A stretch of 64,000 nucleotides of DNA from Ceratobasidium sp. AG-K (taxonomy: Eukaryota; Basidiomycota; Agaricomycetes; Cantharellales; Ceratobasidiaceae). The position numbers and the translations under genes were made by a program. The notes beneath the pieces were generated by a model. It worked only from the letters and a program-made list of their open reading frames with translations, ran no database searches and was not told the DNA's origin. Shown piece after piece: positions 56,331 through 64,000 of the stretch. The number at the start of each line of letters is the position of its first letter. The stretch's first letter is position 1. The stretch lies in assembly GCA_037039685.1 (NCBI GenBank), contig JAWNGF010000002.1:4154001-4218000 (forward strand). The letters run 5' to 3'.

Positions 56331-57258
56331 GATGTGTGGATCGCTCCGAGTCTCTGTAGACACGTATAAAATGTATGAGATTAATGGGTTCTACTCAAAT
56401 TTTTCGAAGACGGAAGAAGCGTGGGAGCGGCTCGGACTTGAGCATGGCGCGGAACTCAATCTCTTGGGCTTTAAATACTATAAGACCGGGCGACGAGGCA
56501 GAGAATTGGTCCCGCAACATTTTTCAGGGTGTGTTTCAACTAGGGCTATTGACTTTTCATTCGAGGACTGAAGAATGTCCAGAAGTTCTGCCTTTTCGCC
56601 TCAGGCCTTGCAAATATCCCGCCCTCTTGTTTCTTAGGTATCCAAATTTCTCTGAAGATGGTTATACTAGCGGCTTAGCAAATATATTTGCTTTAGCTAG
56701 GGTGCTGAGGAGATTGCGAAGTGACATCTGGGTTGGTACCGAATCTCGTTTTCGACAAAGCCGCCTGATCTTGGTCCAGCAACGGTCTAGACACCTTCGA
56801 TGAGCACGAGCCTGGAATGAACGAAATATATTGAATATCGCAAGAGAGGAAATTCGCCAACACTGAAAAATTGGGCAAATCTTGAAGGGTACCTATGTAT
56901 GCGCACTACGCTCGAAATGATATAAACCTTCGTTAGCCTATTTTCCGGGGGAAGGCTTTTGAAAGGCAAATCTGTCAACCAATCAAACCGTGTTTCTAAA
57001 TGGGTGCGCCATCCGTAGTCAAAAACGTGGCGACCGGGCCTTCGCGCGGTTTGCTCTATTGCTGCCCACGACTGTCGGCCCACCCGTCCCGAATAGAGTA
57101 CGCCGCCGGAAAACGGCGCACGCCCTATGCTGACTACCTGAGAAGTATTCAACACTACCTTCGTGATTCTGCTAAACTGGTAGTCGATTCCAATATGTTA
57201 CAAATAGTAATACAACATCCAAGAAATTCATGCACAAAATCTAATGGAATCCAGCAAC
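56331..57258. other. Spacer between the CSN5 fragment and gene P copy 2
   Basis: No gene recognised. The frames here have no family motifs. Confidence 0.45.
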
Positions 57259-57999
57259 CTACAGATATGTCATGGTATTCATCGACGGTTCCCATATCGT
57301 ATACACCCTCAAGCTACCATCTAATTTGTCCACTTGACTCTCACCCACGTACGTCTGCACCACAAGCTCGAGTTGGTCCCCGGGCCGCATTTCAGGTATG
57401 TCCTCCCAGTATATGGTTCGTCGCCGCTCGCAGCCCAAACTCGGGATGGTAAAGCCTGGTTTGGCCTCGATGGAGGATTCGAAACAGGGCCATTTACGCT
57501 CCGATCCGTCAGTATTCTTAACAATAATATCGCCGTCAGATGTTGGTCGGACAAGTCGAATAATAAAATCACTCCAAAGACTCGTCGTCTGGATATGCCG
57601 TGTTCGGTCAAAAGTCGCCCAAACTCAGGGTAATAATCAAGTACGCACGGCATAGGTATAACCCCCCACATATCGAACTACTACCTCGACTCTCTGCACC
57701 TTGCTGCTCAAGGGGGCGCTTCGCATAAATGGCATCATGGCAAGGGGCAACCTGCACATCCCAAACATCCCACGATACAATGGTACTGGGATTGGTCTCC
57801 GGCAGGTGTAGTTTGAAGAGAGTTTCTTGACTGGGTGAGGTGAAACGAGATGCGTAAAGTGGAGTATATGCATGACTAGCTCCGTCGGAAGACTTGGACG
57901 GCTGGTTGAACCTTGAATGAGTGCGAGGACTAGGCGATAGTACTCAACGAGAAGCGTATTCGTGAGTCGAGTGCAATAATGGGCAATTGCTTCTGGCAT
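57259..57999 (-). CDS. Unassigned basidiomycete protein P, copy 2
   Basis: A paralog of 54785-55522 with the same two-exon layout. Start MPEAIAHYCTRLTNTL, intron after YVGGYTYA (donor GTGCGT, acceptor CCAG), then TTSLWSDFIIRLVRP and DGSERKWPCFESSIE. The end is RVYTIWEPSMNTMTYL with TAG at 57259-57261. About three quarters of residues match copy 1, and YTCRRPIPVPLYRGMFGM and MMPFMRSAPL are nearly unchanged. Both frames are open, which suggests both copies are under selection. The upstream 270 bp also match copy 1's upstream region. Confidence 0.7.
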
Positions 58000-58299
58000 G
58001 CTGGCGGAAGAGGTGACAATAACCCAGAGAACAATTGCAGGAGATAGAGGCTCAGAGCGCTCATCTTGTAGTGAGAGTGAGCCGAACTAGCCGTGACGAT
58101 TGATCGGAGACAGATGTGCCGAACATAATGCGTCGTAAACTGAACCCAGGCGATAGGGGATATGATATCTAGTCAATGCTAGGACAGCCATCCCCGAGTT
58201 TGGGTACGAGCAAACCCCCCGAATATGGGATAACAGTGTCCGGAGAAACCCTCCACCCAATTAGCGCTTATCTGTCCATCTGGTCACATCGCACCGCTC
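58000..58299. other. Upstream region of gene P copy 2
   Basis: Homologous to 55523-55842 upstream of copy 1 (shared ATGGGATAACA and CGGAGAAAC words). The homology ends where the foldback element begins here and where the CSN5 fragment begins in the other copy. Confidence 0.6.
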
Positions 58300-58469
58300 T
58301 ACAAAAATTCGAAAATCTCGTCGGGCTCGTGACGTCTCGTGAGCGCCCGAGAGATAAGCGCGCATTTTTCTCGTGAGTGTTCGTAACCGCTTGCGAGCGC
58401 TCACCAGCTGCCATGAGCTCGGCGAGGAAGTTCCCTTAATCCCGAGACCATACGAGATCCCAGGTTTTT
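58300..58469. mobile_element. Foldback (MITE-like) element, copy A
   Basis: Ends in TACAAAAATTCGAAAATCTCG and, at the other end, CGAGATCCCAGGTTTTTG, which are inverted relatives. The inside is rich in CTCGTGAGCG and TAAGCGCGCATTTT words shared with copy B at 60255-60474. Non-coding. Lies 105 bp downstream of the oxidoreductase stop codon. Confidence 0.7.
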
Positions 58470-58574
58470 GCTCACGCAATCGGTAGGGCCCTTTGGCACC
58501 GTCTAGAATTTGGAACCTTCATTGGGCAATAGGCGATACACGACGACATACTGAGGCCCGTTACAGCATCGGGT

Positions 58575-60097
58575 TCATTCGGTTACTGGGTATAGGGCGT
58601 CCATAATCATCCTAAATATTTTCAGATCCAACTTTGCATCTTCGGGTGTGGCCTTGACCGGTGCCGTATTCACGATCGCGTCGTACAAGCTTTCGTACTC
58701 GCACGTATATGCGTCTTGATATGTTGGCCGCACAACTCGTTCCTGATAATGGCCGTCTTGATTGGTCTCCAAGATAGTCAGACTGATAGGCAGGCCCTGA
58801 GGGAATAAAATCAACTCGGTTGAACTGAAAAACATGATTTTGAGAACAAACTTTAACATAAGGCGTGTCGTAGGTTACTTTGATCCGCTTTCCCTCCCCA
58901 TGCACTTCTAAATGGGCGTCAAACTTTCCTACGTTGTCGATTCCGGTTTCGTACGTTGCTACAAACCCATCGTACTTTCCCAGCCAGTTATTCCACGATA
59001 AATAAGTGACTGAATATTTCTCACCTCGAACAAAGCTGTAATAAAAAGCCCATTCGAACTCTTCCCGGCCCCAAGACACCGCTTTGGCATTCCAATTAAT
59101 TCTCGCATAGCCGAAAGATCGTGTGATCCTAATCCGGCCAACAAACGATATGCGAACACCGCGTTCGGGTCATTCGCACGTTGATTTCCGAGCGCGGTTT
59201 GAGCGATGACTCGAGCACGAACAACGAGGTCGTCACTTGACGCAAGAGGGAAATCATCGAATTTCTTTGGGAACGTCCCGGATTGGCTGACGAAGAAAGG
59301 GTTCTGTTTTTAAGCGCGAGTCAGAACGGAATACCTGGGGCAGGTAACAACGACTAACCGTTCCGATAATATCGCGCACGCGGACATAATCAATGGTCTT
59401 CATACTTTTCACAAGCTTCGCCGCTTCGATAAAGGCGGGTGCATATCGCCTCATATAACCTATGAAAACGATAACCTGAAGTGCGGATTAGTCACTACTC
59501 AGGCAGGATTATTAGTTGTCGCACATTGTTTCGCCGTCCTGCTGCAATGATTTCATCTGCCTCTTCATTAGTCAACGCCATTGGCTTCTCGATGAAGACT
59601 TCGCGTCGTGTTAGTTACTGTGGCGAGCACTGGGGTAACGCTGACCGTGTTTCCCGGCATTGGCGGCTTGAACAGCCAAAGGTGTCTAAAAGGTGCACGC
59701 TCAGTAAAATATTTTCGGTAGGTACGTGGAGATGTTCACGTGGTACTCATCGGGTGCCAAGATGACCACAAGATCCACGTCTGTTCGTTTTGTGAGGTCC
59801 GCGCTATACCATCATTCTAATTAAACAGGGGCGATTTCCAAGCACCCAACTCACGGGTTTTCGTGCAATCGATCGGGAGAAATTCCAAACTTTGCGCCGC
59901 AGTGCTCCAGAGAGAGCTTGGAGACGTCACTCAGCGCGACAACTTTGTACTTGTGCGAGATCAACGGGAGTGTAGGTAGCTGTACATAGAAAGTCAATCA
60001 AGTGAACGGGGAGAACGTCTTTTTGGCCCACATGAGTGGTTTGTGCTACTTCTCCTGCTCCAATAATCCCAACTTTAATAATAACCTCAGCAGGCAT
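58575..60097 (-). CDS. Gfo/Idh/MocA-family NAD(P)-dependent oxidoreductase
   Basis: Eight or so exons starting MPAEVIIKVGIIGAGEVAQT and ending MIMDALYPVTE, about 390 residues. The Rossmann motif GIIGAGEVAQ lies at residues 10-19. It is followed by HLPTLPLI, YKVVALSDVS, DLVVILAPDEYHTPLAVQ, AANAGKHVFIEKPMAL (the EKP family motif) and GYMRRYAPAFIEA. The C-terminal alpha/beta part has LLAGLGSHDLSAMRELIG and KRIKVTYDTPYVKG. Splice sites were chosen to preserve these blocks, and all are GT-AG. The family oxidises sugars, inositol or their derivatives; the substrate is not readable. An MFS sugar transporter lies 3 kb away. Foldback elements lie on both sides. Confidence 0.9.
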
Positions 60098-60254
60098 GAC
60101 TCAAGTCTCGTTGGAGCTCTTGGTCAGTGGCCAAGGGGTTGTACGAAAATATAGTGGTAGGGCTGGGATCAGCGTTTTCGAGCCGGCATTGATACCATCT
60201 TCGATGATCAGGCTTGTTTCCGATGCAATATGCTGTATCAGGCTGTGATGACTC

Positions 60255-60474
60255 TACAAAAATCCCGAAATCTCGTTCGGCTCGTGAGGTGTCGGGATTT
60301 AGGGCAGGTGCTCGTTGGTCTCCCAAGCGCTCGTGAGGTCTCGTGAGGGCTCACGAGATAAGCGCGCATTTTGCCCATGATTGCTCGCGACTCCGCCGAG
60401 CGCTCAGGAGGCGCCACGAGCCCGACGAGCACCTCCCGTCGATCCCGAGATCACACGAGATTCTCGGGGTTTTC
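60255..60474. mobile_element. Foldback (MITE-like) element, copy B
   Basis: TACAAAAATCCCGAAATCTCG at one end and CGAGATTCTCGGGGTTTTC at the other form imperfect terminal inverted repeats of about 19-20 bp. The inside has stacked CTCGTGAG/CTCACGAG words that can fold on themselves. Related to copy A at 58300-58469 but longer. Non-coding; 158 bp upstream of the oxidoreductase ATG. Confidence 0.75.
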
Positions 60475-60692
60475 TGACGCCGGGTGGGGTGGATTAGCCG
60501 GTCTAGCCATCGGCGAATTTCTAGGCGCTTGGCTCAGGTACATTCGTGTGTCAGAAATTCACCGATGGTGCGGTGGACCTTGACGCTCTCCAACTCCGAG
60601 GAGGTTCGGAAACAATCGGCAGATATTAAGTAGGTATGTACATAGCTTGGTGAATGAGATACACTTTCATTCGACCAACCTGGTGATGAAAC
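60475..60692. other. Short spacer between foldback element B and the palindrome
   Basis: Nothing recognised. Confidence 0.5.
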
Positions 60693-62152
60693 CTACACTA
60701 TTCCACAATAATATTGCAACACGTGACTGATTCTGTTGCAGTCTGCCACTGCGTGCGAGGATCGGTAGCTATCAGTTTGATGCATCAATAGGAATTGTAG
60801 CCAATGTGGTCGAAAGTACATATCCGGGTTTTGAGCGAGATCCATCCGCCTCACGCCGAGGAATACCAAGATGTCTATTCACCATGTTGCGATATTATTG
60901 CAAATTAGGCTCACCAGGGAGCAACACCACGAAGACGGGTCGATCTCGATGGTTTTACAACCGAATTTGATCAGGTCAAAGACGCGAAACATCTCTAGAG
61001 TACCTAAAGGCGACATTTACAAGACAGGAAAGTGATCGACCTAGTCTATGGCTCGCTATGGGTGTATCATACTAGGGTGTCATCTCCTCTTTCCCCCTCA
61101 TCTGCACAGTATTATAAGTGAACAAATCAGGTTGTAATATTGTATACAGGTGTTATTTAAGTTTCTAAGCATATATGTGAGGTCTTGGAGCCCCCAAAAT
61201 TAACTGCTAATTGTCGAAGGTGTATTTTACCCAAAATCGGTATTTATGCGCCAACAGAAATGAACCACCAGTCAAGCTGGTGTTGGTATTTATGGCCCTA
61301 TTAGCTCTTTAGAGATTTATTGGAGTCTTAAGAGTATACTGTCAAAGGTCCGAGACCTCGGAGTAAGTACAAAAGGAGATACATAGCACACACATGCCCA
61401 TGCCTGTACTTTGAGTGTATTTTCCTAGTGTATAGTGCCGCTTTTGCCCTGTATGCTATGTATCTCCTGTTGTACTTACTCCGAGGTCTCGGACCTTTGA
61501 CAGTATACTCTTAAGACTCCAATAAATCTCTAAAGAGCTAATAGGGCCATAAATACCAACACCAGCTTGACTGGTGGTTCATTTCTGTTGGCGCATAAAT
61601 ACCGATTTTGGGTAAAATACACCTTCGACAATTAGCAGTTAATTTTGGGGGCTCCAAGACCTCACATATATGCTTAGAAACTTAAATAACACCTGTATAC
61701 AATATTACAACCTGATTTGTTCACTTATAATACTGTGCAGATGAGGGGGAAAGAGGAGATGACACCCTAGTATGATACACCCATAGCGAGCCATAGACTA
61801 GGTCGATCACTTTCCTGTCTTGTAAATGTCGCCTTTAGGTACTCTAGAGATGTTTCGCGTCTTTGACCTGATCAAATTCGGTTGTAAAACCATCGAGATC
61901 GACCCGTCTTCGTGGTGTTGCTCCCTGGTGAGCCTAATTTGCAATAATATCGCAACATGGTGAATAGACATCTTGGTATTCCTCGGCGTGAGGCGGATGG
62001 ATCTCGCTCAAAACCCGGATATGTACTTTCGACCACATTGGCTACAATTCCTATTGATGCATCAAACTGATAGCTACCGATCCTCGCACGCAGTGGCAGA
62101 CTGCAACAGAATCAGTCACGTGTTGCAATGTTAGTATTGTGGAATAGTGTAG
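60693..62152. repeat. Near-perfect 0.7-kb inverted repeat (palindrome) with 65-bp spacer
   Basis: Left arm 60693-61388 and right arm 61454-62152 are reverse complements. Reading both arms against each other I found one mismatch near the spacer (AAAAGG against CAGG context at about 61372/61469) and a small length difference near the outer ends (AATAATATTG against AATACTAACATTG). The spacer is 61389-61453. The arms hold no long coding frame, are of average base composition and are unlike the foldback elements. The sequence could form a long hairpin in single-stranded DNA or RNA. Confidence 0.95.
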
Positions 62153-63036
62153 AGATAACGTAGTTGTGATAATCGACCTGGTTCAAGTTGGCACTCTGAC
62201 GGATCACTCCCTGCGGAGTTCCAGTGTCGATAGAAAATCATGACATTAGTCGGATAGCACACCCAAAATTAGTATTTCTGCCGTTCGTGCGTGAAATCTA
62301 GAACGACGCCGTAAAACGTGACACTGGCAACTCTGCAATCTGCTTGCTGAGGGTACTCAGGGCCAACCATGTAATCTGAATGACTAGTCCAACAATAAAG
62401 CGCGCATATATCCAGGGAGGGAGAAAGTTTAAGCAGAGTGCGGCGTTTATTACTAGTTTGAGACTAATAGGTTCCTTAAGTGTTCTGGATAAGCGCCGGT
62501 ATGGAAAATTCTACCCACAAAAGGCATAATTCATTGACTCTGATATTCCACACGCAGTAAGTCTGAAAATTATCCGACATTTCATCCTGTTAACACGGTT
62601 CTAAACGGGCTCTCGGCGTGATGGATGGACTAATTAGTTGGTGCGAAGTGACACATAATGGTGTCTGAGAACTCTATTCTTCTAACCAATACGACACTAC
62701 GGCAGAACTAAAGCCAAGCCCCTCCTTGGAATTCATGACGTCAATAATATTACCGTCTTCGTGTGCTTCGTCCTTTAACCTAAACAAGCGACTGACCAGC
62801 CCAGACATGAAATGTGCCGGTCCGTAGACGAGGGTATTTGACTAGTGCCACAATCGTGTGACCCAGCACCGGTGAATTGCCTACAATGTATCGTTTTGTG
62901 GGTGTTCGTCTAGCTCTCTTACGCAGAGTATCGTTGTCAACGTTGTGCCTGGGTCGGAATCGGCGCCCATATATACGGGTGTCCCCACGGGGCCCAGTTC
63001 CCCAGCTTCTCGCCTCTCTTCTTTCCTCATACCAAG
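62153..63036. other. Spacer and transporter promoter
   Basis: Contains a TATA-like ATATATAC at 62969-62976, 61 bp upstream of the transporter ATG. No other element seen. Confidence 0.5.
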
Positions 63037-64000
63037 ATGGCTGGATCAGTCGCCCCGTATACGACGTGGAGAAACAATGCTCACTCCAATTGGTGGCAAG
63101 ACAGTGGGCTTCGAAGGCTTCATTTCTGGATTGGTTGGTTACATGATTATACGCCACTCGCTACTTGCGCTCACATTCCATCCCAGGCATCGTGTACTTA
63201 TCTATGTACGTTCTCGGTGGTATTCAAGTCGTGGTCCAGAAAACTGATTATAGCTACATTTTTGCAAAGAACTACTTTTGGGTTTGTAAGTATTCACTGA
63301 AGAGACCATATGAACCAGGAGCGCTAACCTCAGACGATAACTACAGGATGGGTCCCTTTTAAATGGGCTCCAAACACTCCCTCAGTGGAACTCATACTTC
63401 AACACGCCTTCGGGTAACAGGGTAAGCTGAAGTACGGACCTACCGACCCATTCGATTGACTGACTCCTTCCAGTTGGGCTTGATATCCGCCTCACAGTAT
63501 CTACCTGGAATAGTTGTTCCACTGCTATCCGCCTGGACAAATGATCGATTCGGGCGCAAATTTATCCTCTGGTTCGGAGCAGCCCTCATCATCGTCGGCG
63601 CTATTGTACAAGCTACGTCAAAGGGTGATGGCCAGTTCATTGCTTCTCGGGTGATTGTGGGGTAATTTCAATCATTTATCTGTTGATTATCCAAGTATTG
63701 ATATTCCCCTAACTACAGATCGGGAAGCAGCCTCCAAGCCTCGGCGGCGCCGATTATTGTCACAGAGCTTGCCCATCCTCGGACTCGTGGTAGGGTGACG
63801 AGCCTCTACATGACTACGTATTATATTGGGAGTATCCTTGCCGCATGGATATGCTACGGGAGTGAGTGTCCTGGTGTCCTTTTTCTCAAATTTCGCAGCT
63901 AACGCGACCACGATGTTAGTGCTGGATCATGGTTCCCAATGGATATGGCGGATTCCATGCGGGCTTCAAGGTGTATTCTCCATCTTACAGTTAATATGCT
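63037..64000 (+). CDS. MFS sugar transporter, 5' part (cut by window end)
   Basis: Starts MAGSVAPYTTWRNNAHSN and WWQDSGLRRLHFWIG. Short introns then join GIVYLSI to TTFGFDGSLLNGLQTLPQW and NSYFNTPSGNR. Next come LGLISASQYLPGIVVPLLSA, DRFGRKFILWFGAAL (the TM2-3 loop motif D-R-x-G-R-K), RVIVGSGSSLQASAAPIIV and ELAHPRTRGRVTSLYMTTYY (the P-R-x-R-G motif). The last visible exon reads HGSQWIWRIPCGLQGVFSIL. These are hallmarks of fungal sugar porters of the lactose/hexose group at the plasma membrane. About half of the protein is outside the window. No defects seen. Confidence 0.9.

Noticed and set aside
60693..62152. Palindrome as a CRISPR array, rDNA spacer or intact TIR transposon
   Set aside because: There are only two arms with no spaced short repeats, no transposase between them (65 bp only) and no rRNA-like sequence.

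Overview
The window is genomic DNA of a filamentous basidiomycete. The genes are dense, on both strands, and split by many 45-70 bp GT-AG introns with CTAAC/CTGAC-like branch sites. The content includes a STE3 pheromone receptor, basidiomycete-style F-box proteins, eIF3g, TFIIA-gamma and COP9 subunit 5. The Ty3/gypsy family at the left edge and the general style suggest Agaricomycetes. A Rhizoctonia/Thanatephorus-like species is my best guess, but that is inference and was not tested.

Left part (1-20 kb). A decayed gypsy retroelement (RNase H, integrase, chromodomain, extra downstream ORF, polypurine tract, 3' LTR) is followed by a broken RecQ-like helicase remnant. Next come a four-TM membrane protein, tRNA-Ser(CGA) and eIF3g. 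The 8.9-20.0 kb stretch holds three same-strand copies of an extended-SDR reductase gene. Copies 1 and 2 look intact and are very similar; copy 3 is broken in several ways. The long spacers between them carry homopolymer runs (25 G, 14 G, 32 A) and a small inverted repeat.

Middle part (20-54 kb). This is conserved, gene-rich DNA. In order it holds a long F-box protein, an SSU1-type sulfite/dicarboxylate (TDT) transporter, tRNA-Leu(CAG), a PP2C phosphatase, an RPA-interacting-protein-like zinc protein, an MSSP-like RRM protein, an F-box/LRR protein, a Rap1-like BRCT+Myb protein, an unassigned conserved protein, a STE3 receptor, TFIIA-gamma, a second MSSP-like RRM protein and CSN5.

Right part (54-64 kb). 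This part is rearranged. A small unassigned gene is present twice, and between the copies lies a 5' fragment of CSN5 with its promoter. A Gfo/Idh/MocA oxidoreductase follows, bracketed by two copies of a foldback (MITE-like) element. Then comes a near-perfect inverted repeat with 0.7-kb arms and a 65-bp spacer. Last is the 5' part of an MFS sugar transporter, which may work with the oxidoreductase in sugar use.

Exon boundaries were worked out by eye from splice signals and family conservation. Protein family names rest on recognised motifs, not on searches.
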